Positions 1 to 6,054 of a stretch of 10,439 bases of DNA are shown one piece after another. The translations under genes and the position numbers were made by a program. Below the pieces are notes generated by a model. That model was not told the DNA's origin. It was given only the letters and a program-made list of their open reading frames with translations, and ran no database searches. Numbering within the stretch: the stretch's first letter is position 1; the number at the start of each line of letters is the position of its first letter. Origin of the DNA: Psychrobacter sp. (GTDB lineage Bacteria > Pseudomonadota > Gammaproteobacteria > Pseudomonadales > Moraxellaceae); contig JARIAA010000113.1 in assembly GCA_029264635.1 (NCBI GenBank), forward strand, positions 1-10,439, written 5' to 3'.

Positions 1-1277
1 GACCAGACAGGGGAGCGGATAATACCTTGACCAGACTTACCAAATGATTCGCCACCATTTAATGATTTGATGGTTAATACGCCTTTACCGCCTTGGGTGG
101 ACGCATATACCACACGCTTGCCGTTAGGAGAGAAGCTTGGCGCTTCGTCGATACCCGTATTGCCAAGGTTGGCAGTCACTGCACCATTGCTATTCATAAT
201 AGCAGCTGCGCGCCCACTTAAAAAAGCAATTTGCTTACCATCACTACTAAACTGCGGGCTGGTTGCATAGCCACTATTAGAGACTCTTGTTGTCCGGCCT
301 GAGCCAAACTCATAGCGATAAATTTGCGGTTTATTAAAACCTGCTCTATCAGAGACAAAGATAAAAGATTTACCATCTGGCGCGTAACTGGGTTGCACCT
401 CGCTGCTAGGCCAGTTTGTTAGCTTTCTGAGGTTACCGCCGCCTGCGCTCATCTCATAAATATCTGCACTACCCTCAAAGCTGCTAGAAAATAGTATTTT
501 ACTACCGTCAGGAGAGAAGGAGGGGCTTAAGTTGCTACCTTTGTAGGGCGTGACCACAGTTGCCGCGCCGCCGCTTACATTTTGCACATAGATCAAAGGA
601 TAGGATTTATCGCGCTGTACCGTATAGGCGATACGTGACGCATCGGGTGACCATGCTGGCGAGAAGATAGAGCCTGCGACCTCAGTAATAGTTTGAGCGT
701 TTTCACCATCGGCGTCCATCACCTTTAGGCGTGAGATCTTATCCTTACCCCGTCCTGTCTCTTCAATATACGCGATACGTCCTGAAAAATCACCTGGCGT
801 GCCTGTGACCAGCTCATAGACTTTGTCCGCGATCACGTGAGCGGCATAACGTAAGCTCTCTTTATTATTATCAGCGCTTAAGCTCTGCTTGCCTTCGAGC
901 ACGCGGCCCGATTTGACGTCAATGACTTCATAATCGGTCTCAATTTTGCCACGATTGGTACGGGTGCTACCGACCACCAGATAAGGAATACCTAAGCTTT
1001 GCCAGACGGGCAAAGTGCCAGCCAGCTCGCTACTACTACGTGGCTGCTGCGGTAGGCCTTTGCTGGTCACATTGAGCTCGGTTCTATTTAAATCATTAAG
1101 AATAATAGGCGATAGCACAGAATCACCAGCAAAAGGCACAAAAGCGACTTGGTTTTGTTGTACGGGGATCTCGTAATCTAATTCTAATACGACGGGCGCT
1201 GCGCATAAGCTAGGAGCGACAAGTAAGCTTGAAGCACTGGTAAGTAAAGTAATCAACAGCTTTTTATGGGTACGCAT
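1..1277 (-). CDS. tolB: TolB, periplasmic beta-propeller of the Tol-Pal system (3' end beyond the window)
   Basis: TolB is a periplasmic protein that binds Pal and the TolA C-terminal domain and takes part in outer-membrane constriction and integrity. Reading the minus strand from the ATG at 1277 gives 425 open codons to the window edge. The start MRTHKKLLITLL leads a hydrophobic signal peptide, with cleavage likely near residues 25-27 (SLCAAP). An N-terminal alpha/beta domain follows (about 28-160; includes VAFVPFAGD and GIPYLVVGSTR). Then come five PD40/WD40-like propeller repeats: FSPAWSPDASRIAY (~205), SPSFSPDGSKILFSS (~251), PSYAPDGKSFIFVSD (~296), SPQFSSDGKQIAFLSG (~340) and PSFSPNGKRVVYAS (~380). 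The family is about 430 residues, so only the last few codons are missing. An AGGAG (1290-1294) precedes the start with a rather long 12-nt spacer. It is the fourth gene of the tol operon, 148 bases after tolA; pal would be expected next, outside the window. Confidence 0.95.
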   Translation of the reverse strand, partial: MRTHKKLLITLLTSASSLLVAPSLCAAPVVLELDYEIPVQQNQVAFVPFAGDSVLSPIILNDLNRTELNVTSKGLPQQPRSSSELAGTLPVWQSLGIPYLVVGSTRTNRGKIETDYEVIDVKSGRVLEGKQSLSADNNKESLRYAAHVIADKVYELVTGTPGDFSGRIAYIEETGRGKDKISRLKVMDADGENAQTITEVAGSIFSPAWSPDASRIAYTVQRDKSYPLIYVQNVSGGAATVVTPYKGSNLSPSFSPDGSKILFSSSFEGSADIYEMSAGGGNLRKLTNWPSSEVQPSYAPDGKSFIFVSDRAGFNKPQIYRYEFGSGRTTRVSNSGYATSPQFSSDGKQIAFLSGRAAAIMNSNGAVTANLGNTGIDEAPSFSPNGKRVVYASTQGGKGVLTIKSLNGGESFGKSGQGIIRSPVW

Positions 1278-1314
1278 GGCTGAATGTAGCTCCTAAAATA
1301 GTATGGCAATCGTT

Positions 1315-1344
1315 TTTATATACTTTAATTGAGTGTTACGGTAA
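1315..1344 (-). promoter_or_regulatory. Candidate internal promoter for tolB
   Basis: On the minus strand TTACCG (1339-1344) and TATAAA (1315-1320) are separated by 18 bp. They sit in the 148-base tolA-tolB gap, about 40 bases upstream of the tolB start. The -10 matches the sigma-70 consensus at 5 of 6 positions but the -35 at only 3 of 6. An internal promoter before tolB is known in E. coli, which makes this plausible. If it is active here, TolB and Pal would be made independently of the tolA stop. The evidence is motif matching only. Confidence 0.3.
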
Positions 1345-1425
1345 GACAATATCACAGCTGACGCAAGTTTTTTAAGTCAAAATACGCAATAAGTTGGGAT
1401 TTTGCCCATTGTCGGCTACTGTCAA

Positions 1426-2157
1426 TTAGTTACTGCCCTTGAACTGGACAGTGAAGGTTGGGTATTTAGGGTCATCCGTATCAATCGGAAAATTGCGGGT
1501 ATTTAATACGGCTTGCTTGGCGGCATCGTTGACGTCTTTATCCGCCCCTGATACAGAGACATTCGTGACATCGCCACTGCTATTGACGGTGATGGTCAAA
1601 GTTGCACGTTGTGTTGAACCTTTGGCAGCGATAGGCGGGTTATAGTTGCGTTTGATTAAATTGATGATTTCACTGTTGCTCGTACCGCGACTACCACTTG
1701 ACGCGCTGGTATTATTCCCCGTCGTTTGCCCAGATGTAGATGTACTTCCAGCTGCTGTCGATTCCCCATCTGCTAAGCTGATATTCTTGCCAGCACCACC
1801 TGAGCTACCAGTGTCTATCTCTAAATTGCGCTGGGTATTATTAGGGCGCCTGATTTTAGGTGGATTGTTTTCTGTCTTTTGAAAGGCTCTTAAGCGTGCG
1901 CGCTCAGCATCAAGCTCATTTTGCTTGTCTTGCTCAACCTCATTGAGCTCTGCTAACGCTGACTCATCTAGCTGCGCTGCCATCTCTGCTATATTGCGCT
2001 CGTACTCTTGTATTTGCTCAGCCCGCCGCTGCTGCTGCTCTTGACTCATTAGCAGCGGTTGATCCGCTGGCGTATCAGAGCGCGTAAAAACGGACTCGCG
2101 TTGTAGATTTGAAGGAACGCTAGCTGGATTGGCATAATCGCCATCGCTTGTGTCCAT
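1426..2157 (-). CDS. tolA: TolA periplasmic coiled-coil and C-terminal domain (second fragment of interrupted tolA)
   Basis: This ORF holds the periplasmic part of TolA, which spans the periplasm and contacts TolB/Pal. Residues about 38-105 are Gln/Glu/Arg/Ala-rich and look like the long helical domain (EQQQRRAEQIQEYERNIAEM). Residues about 106-160 are a Ser/Gly/Thr-rich linker. The last 80 residues resemble the TolA/TonB C-terminal domain: IINLIKRNYNPP, then a strand pattern ATLTITVNSSGDV and the end FTVQFKGSN. There is no signal peptide or membrane segment. The piece lies in exactly the same frame as the upstream anchor ORF, and only TAA plus four codons separate them. The ATG at 2157 has GAGGAG directly abutting it, which is too close for a normal ribosome site. 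An independent product would stay in the cytosol. I therefore read it as the distal part of one tolA gene broken by a stop. Confidence 0.85.
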   Translation of the reverse strand: MDTSDGDYANPASVPSNLQRESVFTRSDTPADQPLLMSQEQQQRRAEQIQEYERNIAEMAAQLDESALAELNEVEQDKQNELDAERARLRAFQKTENNPPKIRRPNNTQRNLEIDTGSSGGAGKNISLADGESTAAGSTSTSGQTTGNNTSASSGSRGTSNSEIINLIKRNYNPPIAAKGSTQRATLTITVNSSGDVTNVSVSGADKDVNDAAKQAVLNTRNFPIDTDDPKYPTFTVQFKGSN

Positions 2158-2169
2158 CTCCTCACTGGT

Positions 2170-2439
2170 TTACGCACTGCCTGCGCGACTTGCTGCTTGG
2201 GCAGCAGCACGATTGGCCAGTATTTGCCCTTGCATCTCAGCCAACTCGCCTGGTGTGATCATGGTAGTTTCAATATTACCCACCGTTTCTAATTCAGGCG
2301 GCTGGTAGGTATAAATCAGTAAGCCAAGCACGATACCATGAGCCAAAAGGCTAAGCAGCATGGGCAGTGTCAAACCATTGCCCTCAGGCGGTGTTGGAAC
2401 ATAGACGGCAGGAGCATTATTCATGGTTTTGATACTCAT
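2170..2439 (-). CDS. tolA: TolA membrane anchor (first fragment of interrupted tolA)
   Basis: This 89-codon ORF encodes the N-terminal part of TolA, the inner-membrane subunit energised by TolQ-TolR. A Pro-rich cytosolic segment (AVYVPTPPEGNG) is followed by one transmembrane helix at about residues 24-44. The helix carries the S-x3-H pair typical of TolA/TonB anchors (Ser30 and His34 in LLSLLAHGIVLGLL). The start of the periplasmic stretch then runs to SRAGSA and TAA at 2172-2170. A normal TolA is several hundred residues and continues with the helical and C-terminal domains, which here follow in the same frame from 2157. The start could be Met1 (2439) or Met6 (2424); neither has a convincing Shine-Dalgarno. 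It lies 65 bases after tolR. Unless the stop is read through or is a sequence error, the product is an anchor with no periplasmic reach. Confidence 0.85.
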   Translation of the reverse strand: MSIKTMNNAPAVYVPTPPEGNGLTLPMLLSLLAHGIVLGLLIYTYQPPELETVGNIETTMITPGELAEMQGQILANRAAAQAASRAGSA

Positions 2440-2504
2440 TGACGTGTTTCATCAGATTGTCGTTTTCATTGATAAGCGCACCTATGAATAGTAGGTAAAG
2501 GCTA

Positions 2505-2963
2505 TTATAACGTAGGCGTCGGTAAAGGCGCACCAGTTAGTAAGCCCACCTTTTGAATGCCTGCTTGCTGCAAGTTTGCCATCAAGGTCACGATTGCCCC
2601 ATATTGGTTATTTTGATCGGCATTGATCATAACTTGAATAGGGGGGGCACCAGCGTTGCTGTTTTGCGATTGCAGATTAGATAAGGTATTAATGAGCTCG
2701 GGCTCACTAATGGGCATATCGATGTTGTTTTCATAACTGATAAAAATCTCACCGCTACTTGTCAAAGACACGATGACATGTAGCTGACTTTGCGCCATGG
2801 CATTGGTTTGCTCTTTTGGCAAATCCACATCGACCCCTGTCGTAAGCATCGGAGCCGTCACCATAAATATCACCAATAGCACGAGCATGACATCAATGTA
2901 AGGAACGACATTCATATCAGCATTAAGGGTGTTTTTCTTACGGCTATAAGGATTTGGTTTCAT
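2505..2963 (-). CDS. tolR: TolR, inner-membrane subunit of the Tol stator
   Basis: TolR pairs with TolQ to form the proton-driven motor that energises TolA; it belongs to the ExbD/TolR family. The 152-residue protein has a short basic cytosolic N-terminus (MKPNPYSRKKNT), one transmembrane helix at about residues 20-40, and a periplasmic domain. The helix carries the essential proton-path aspartate at Asp24 in VVPYIDVMLVLL, equivalent to E. coli TolR Asp23. The periplasmic part keeps the family features VDVDLPKEQT after the helix, and PIQVMINADQNNQYGAIVTL and IQKVGLLT near the end. Length fits the family (about 140-150). Its ATG overlaps the tolQ stop as ATGA at 2960-2963, which implies translational coupling and a fixed TolQ:TolR ratio. 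Confidence 0.96.
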   Translation of the reverse strand: MKPNPYSRKKNTLNADMNVVPYIDVMLVLLVIFMVTAPMLTTGVDVDLPKEQTNAMAQSQLHVIVSLTSSGEIFISYENNIDMPISEPELINTLSNLQSQNSNAGAPPIQVMINADQNNQYGAIVTLMANLQQAGIQKVGLLTGAPLPTPTL

Positions 2964-3697
2964 GACCCTGTCACCTGACCGGCGGCAATGATCGTTTCTG
3001 GGATTTTATGGTCAGTATTTATTGTATTTTGATTGCTGGTCTCACGTTGAAGCATGCCTGTCATCTCATCGCAAAATAGCGCACGTGATTCATAAAGTCT
3101 GCTCGATTTGGCCGTAAAATGATTGTATGCCAATACGGCGGGAATAGCAGCGAACAGGCCCATTGCTGTAGCAATTAGCGCCTCTGCAATACCAGGGGCG
3201 ACAGAGGCAAGGGTGGCTTGTTCGGTTTGTGAGAGACCCAAAAAAGCATTCATGATGCCCCATACCGTTCCAAATAAGCCCACATAAGGCGCGACTGAAC
3301 CAATGCTGGCAAGCGTGGCAATTCCTGATTCCAGTAATTGCTGCTGACGACCGAGTCCGACGCGCAGCTTACGCTCAACCCCATCGATAATGTCATCTTT
3401 AGGCTGGCGTTTTTTGTGCATTCTGAGGTATTCAGAAAACCCAACGTAGAAAATCTGCTCAAGTCCTTGACGTTCAGGTGAGCCTTGGATACCTTGGTAA
3501 AGCTTTGCCAAGTCCTCACCCGACCAAAACCAACTCTCAAACTGTTCATCAAAATTTTTGGCCGTACCAAGGCGCGCACTTAGGCGAAAAATAATGACCC
3601 AGCTAAGTAAAGACGCTAGGAGCAATAGCCCCATTACAATTTGCACAAGTAAGCTTGCTTGGGTAATAAGATCTATAATATTTAATGATTCAGGCAT
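2960..3697 (-). CDS. tolQ: TolQ, inner-membrane channel subunit of the Tol stator
   Basis: TolQ is a MotA/ExbB-family inner-membrane protein that forms the stator around TolR and drives TolA. The 245-residue sequence shows three transmembrane segments, at about residues 15-38, 127-153 and 168-192. A large cytosolic loop between the first two contains GVERKLRVGLGRQQQLLESG. The conserved helices carry SIGSVAPYVGLFGTVWGIM and APGIAEALIATAMGLFAAIPAV. Thr144 and Thr177 correspond to the channel threonines of E. coli TolQ (145 and 178). It is the first gene of the tol operon and overlaps tolR by four bases. The start at 3697 has a weak GAG about 9 bases upstream. No ybgC-like gene precedes it; upstream is a 502-base non-coding divergent region with a candidate promoter. 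Confidence 0.96.
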   Translation of the reverse strand: MPESLNIIDLITQASLLVQIVMGLLLLASLLSWVIIFRLSARLGTAKNFDEQFESWFWSGEDLAKLYQGIQGSPERQGLEQIFYVGFSEYLRMHKKRQPKDDIIDGVERKLRVGLGRQQQLLESGIATLASIGSVAPYVGLFGTVWGIMNAFLGLSQTEQATLASVAPGIAEALIATAMGLFAAIPAVLAYNHFTAKSSRLYESRALFCDEMTGMLQRETSNQNTINTDHKIPETIIAAGQVTGS

Positions 3698-3800
3698 GTA
3701 ACAGGCTCACTGATAATTAACAACAACTGACCAAAATAAATCCGCTTAAGTCAGATAATTCTCAAAAGGGTACTATTTAATATTTATACTAAGACAACCT

Positions 3801-3828
3801 ATCATAATTTTTTTACGAATGATTTCAA
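3801..3828 (-). promoter_or_regulatory. Candidate sigma-70 promoter of the tol operon
   Basis: On the minus strand TTGAAA (3823-3828, 5 of 6 to consensus) is followed after 16 bp by TATGAT (3801-3806, 5 of 6). Transcription would begin near 3794 and give a leader of about 97 bases before tolQ. The palindrome ACTAAAATTTAGT lies 8 bases upstream of the -35 and could be a regulator site. This is motif evidence only. Confidence 0.45.
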
Positions 3829-4111
3829 TACCTTAACTAAAATTTAGTCTTTTAGCTATGCCGTAATAAAGGTTGTAACGATATTTTAACCCCCTAGTTT
3901 ACTGCTAAACAATCAAAAGGTCATTTATTAATATGTTAAATACTTGATTAGTCAATTTTTTATTACTGGTTTAATAATCTTTTTTTAGCATGTACTATTG
4001 TTCATAGATACTATCTAATATGGATTTTGTACGTGTAAGGCATGGGTAATGATTGAATTTACGCGCTAATTTCTCTAGAATGTTGCGCTTTGTTACCGCT
4101 GCCTTTTTATT

Positions 4112-4141
4112 ATGACGTCGCAATCTCTTTGCTGACGTCAT
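4112..4141 (+). promoter_or_regulatory. Paired TGACGTC sites / leader hairpin upstream of the permease
   Basis: TGACGTC occurs at 4113-4119 and again at 4133-4139, exactly 20 bp apart (about two helical turns). Each contains the palindrome GACGTC, and the second copy is the full palindrome TGACGTCA. The same stretch can fold as RNA: ATGACGT (4112-4118) with ACGTCAT (4135-4141), then GCAA (4120-4123) with TTGC (4129-4132), leaving a 1/2-nt internal bulge and a 5-nt loop. It ends 58 bases before the permease ATG. It could be a tandem operator or a leader structure. No known regulator is assigned. Confidence 0.35.
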
Positions 4142-4199
4142 CTTTATTTTAGGCACTAATAAACCTAATCTTTTCACTGGCAAGCTGGGTACAACACTT

Positions 4200-5495
4200 A
4201 TGAATGCAATTGAACGCTATTTTGGAATTAATGGTGACAATACGACGATCAAAACGGAACTCGTTGCGGGTTTAACGACCTTTTTGACGATGGCTTATAT
4301 CATTTTTGTCAACCCCAATATATTGTCAGAAGCGGGGATGGATAAAGGGGCTGTGTTCGTTGCCACCTGTCTTGCAGCAGCGATAGGCTGTTTTATCATG
4401 GGTATCTATGCCCGCCTGCCAGTAGCATTAGCTCCAGGCATGGGTCTTAACGCCTTTTTTACTTATGGCGTAGTTTTAGGTATGGGTTATACGTGGCAAA
4501 CAGCGCTCGGTGCCGTATTTTTATCAGGTTGCATCTTTATTCTTTTAAGCCTCTTTAAGATTCGTGAGTGGATCATAGATTCTATCCCAATGGCACTTAA
4601 ACAAGGTGTGATTGCTGGTATTGGCGCGTTTTTGGCCTTTATTGCTTTGCAAAGCTCAGGCATTATCGTCGGACAAGAAGCGACTTTGGTGACTCTTGGG
4701 GATATGACTTCATTTGGACCGATGATGGCCTCAGTAGGATTTTTTGTCATTATCGGCTTGTCTTACAAAAAAATTCCAGGCGCGGTAACGATTGGGATTT
4801 TGCTGGTTGCTTTGATTAGTTTATTGGTGGGTCATACTGAGTTTACGGGTATTGTCTCGACGCCACCCTCAATCACACCCACACTGCTACAGCTGGATAT
4901 TGCAGGAGCGTTTGACGTCACTATGATCAGTGTCATCTTTGCTTTTTTGTTCGTTGATTTGTTCGATACCGCAGGTACGCTGTTAGCGACTACTAGCCAA
5001 GCTAAGCTGGTTGGTAACGATGGTAAAATTCCTAATATGGGCAAAGCATTACTGGCAGATTCGACGGCGACGGTGACAGGTGCAATGCTTGGTACTTCAT
5101 CCACGACCAGCTATGTAGAAAGTGTCGCGGGGATTGCCGCGGGTGGCCGTACTGGACTTATGGCCGTGACGGTCGGGGTGTTGTTTTTACTCAGTACCTT
5201 TTTTGCTCCACTAGCTGGTATGATTCCCGCTTATGCGACTGCTGGCGCTATTTTTTATGTGGCTGTATTGATGCTAGGGACGCTAAAAGATATCAATTGG
5301 GGTGATTTGACGGACGCTGCGCCCGTGGTCGTTGTGCTGCTCTTTACCCCGCTTACCTACTCTATTGCTGATGGCATTGCCCTTGGGTTTATTACCTTTA
5401 CCGCTGTTAAAGTGATAGCAGGCAAGTTTTCTGAGGTCTCTATACCAGTAGTGGTGCTGACATTAGTGTTATTTGCCAAGATTATGTGGCTGTAG
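4200..5495 (+). CDS. NCS2-family (AzgA-like) purine nucleobase permease
   Basis: This is an inner-membrane proton-coupled importer of adenine, guanine or hypoxanthine, in the COG2252 group with E. coli AdeP/GhxP and Bacillus PbuG. The 431-residue length and about 12-14 hydrophobic segments fit the family. Recognisable parts are the start MNAIERYFGI followed by LVAGLTTFLTMAYIIFVNPN (residues 21-40), LAPGMGLNAFFTYGVVLGMG (78-95), the substrate-region helix FLFVDLFDTAGTLLATTSQA (249-268), and GTSSTTSYVESVAGIAAGGR (298-317). The ATG at 4200 matches the usual family start, although the Shine-Dalgarno is weak. The gene stands alone, divergent from tolQ, with 559 non-coding bases before putA and no strong terminator. 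The exact purine specificity cannot be told from the sequence, so I give no gene symbol. Confidence 0.93.
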   Translation: MNAIERYFGINGDNTTIKTELVAGLTTFLTMAYIIFVNPNILSEAGMDKGAVFVATCLAAAIGCFIMGIYARLPVALAPGMGLNAFFTYGVVLGMGYTWQTALGAVFLSGCIFILLSLFKIREWIIDSIPMALKQGVIAGIGAFLAFIALQSSGIIVGQEATLVTLGDMTSFGPMMASVGFFVIIGLSYKKIPGAVTIGILLVALISLLVGHTEFTGIVSTPPSITPTLLQLDIAGAFDVTMISVIFAFLFVDLFDTAGTLLATTSQAKLVGNDGKIPNMGKALLADSTATVTGAMLGTSSTTSYVESVAGIAAGGRTGLMAVTVGVLFLLSTFFAPLAGMIPAYATAGAIFYVAVLMLGTLKDINWGDLTDAAPVVVVLLFTPLTYSIADGIALGFITFTAVKVIAGKFSEVSIPVVVLTLVLFAKIMWL

Positions 5496-5562
5496 TCCAT
5501 TCATAATAAAGTGGATACGCTAAACATAGTGTGCGGTCAAACTCTCTTTATCGTCCTCATGT

Positions 5563-5604
5563 CACTATCTATCTGCTTTTAAATAATCTATATAATAGAT
5601 AGTG
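5563..5604. repeat. 10-bp inverted repeat downstream of the permease
   Basis: CACTATCTAT (5563-5572) and ATAGATAGTG (5595-5604) are perfect inverted copies around a 22-base AT-rich loop. The right arm can alternatively pair with a closer ATCTAT (5586-5591) around a 3-base loop. No T-run follows, so it is not a standard terminator. It could be a transcript-end structure or a binding site. The core ACTATCTA recurs elsewhere in the non-coding parts of the window. Confidence 0.5.
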
Positions 5605-5864
5605 TTAGTTTGAAAAATCGTTTCGTGATAACATGATGACGTTAAGCGCATCACCTCAATCAACGCCGTAGAGGTTTTTCTTACAGTGAATTAGCGTCAT
5701 ACAAGATTACAGGGTTTGATTTTTACGATAAAACTATCAGCTGTCAATCGCCCTCCATTCACTACAAACAAGAAGAATGCACTAATGCCGCTTAACGTCT
5801 CGTTGTTGCCTTTGCATTGTTAATGTAGCACTTTTTTGACAATCGAACGACCTACTTAACCCTC

Positions 5865-5880
5865 TCCAGCTTATGCTGGA
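5865..5880 (+). repeat. Perfect 6-bp hairpin in the putA upstream region
   Basis: TCCAGC-TTAT-GCTGGA forms a GC-containing stem with a four-base loop, followed by TTTGCTCGTTTTG. The trailing T content is interrupted, so it is at best a weak terminator or attenuator. Its position about 175 bases before putA leaves its role open. Confidence 0.45.
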
Positions 5881-5913
5881 TTTGCTCGTTTTGTGATGGC
5901 GTCGTTTGGCCTC

Positions 5914-5933
5914 TTATAAAGCACTATTTATAA
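5914..5933. repeat. AT-rich inverted repeat upstream of putA
   Basis: TTATAAA (5914-5920) and TTTATAA (5927-5933) are perfect inverted arms around a 6-base spacer, GCACTA. Such a dyad about 120 bases upstream of putA could be an operator for an Lrp/AsnC-type activator such as PutR, which binds AT-rich sites in other bacteria. That role is inference; no regulator gene is present in the window. Confidence 0.4.
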
Positions 5934-6054
5934 ACCGTCATTGTTTGCTGCTATTTGGCTGAGTGTTTGGTGGATTTATTGTAGATAGTTTAGCGATTAA
6001 AAGACCAAACGCGCCATTTATTATGGTTTTTTAAACGATAGTTATGGAGTTGGT

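Larger units (their letters stand above)
3698..4199. other. Divergent non-coding region between tolQ and the purine permease
   Basis: These 502 bases are AT-rich and hold no convincing gene. A 62-codon minus-strand frame at 3995-4183 opens with TTG, has no ribosome site and is very basic; I do not accept it. Visible elements are a sigma-70-like promoter facing tolQ (3801-3828), a perfect 6+1+6 palindrome ACTAAAATTTAGT (3836-3848) just upstream of that promoter, another 6+1+6 palindrome TAGATACTATCTA (4005-4017), and the TGACGTC pair/hairpin at 4112-4141. No clear sigma-70 promoter for the permease could be picked with confidence. Confidence 0.7.
5496..6054. other. Non-coding region between the permease and putA
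   Basis: These 559 bases contain no ORF with a credible ribosome site; the small frames present are a dozen codons or fewer. The region holds the long-loop inverted repeat at 5563-5604, a weak stem ACCTC/GAGGT (5653-5657/5671-5675) followed by a run of five T, a strong short hairpin at 5865-5880 and an AT-rich dyad at 5914-5933. A perfect -35 hexamer TTGACA at 5836-5841 has no matching -10 at normal spacing, so I do not call a promoter. The putA Shine-Dalgarno GGAG (6046-6049) lies at the right end. The length suggests a long leader or several regulator sites for putA. Confidence 0.6.

Noticed and set aside
67..2100. Plus-strand ORFs inside tolB and tolA (67-270, 1439-1645, 1646-1882)
   Set aside because: These are opposite-strand shadows of well-supported TolB and TolA coding sequence.
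3995..4183. 62-codon minus-strand ORF between tolQ and the permease
   Set aside because: It needs a TTG start, has no ribosome site, is very rich in Lys/Arg without domain character, and overlaps the permease leader structures.
4020..4199. Purine riboswitch in the permease leader
   Set aside because: No three-way junction or conserved loop bases of the purine aptamer could be recognised, and such riboswitches are mainly found in Firmicutes.
5634..5675. Short leader peptide or attenuator at ATG-ATG 5634-5671
   Set aside because: The frame is only about a dozen codons, has no ribosome site and no proline-codon run, and the nearby ACCTC/GAGGT stem is too weak to call a terminator.
5836..5864. 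Promoter with perfect TTGACA at 5836-5841
   Set aside because: No acceptable -10 hexamer lies 15-19 bp downstream; 17 bp away reads ACCCTC.
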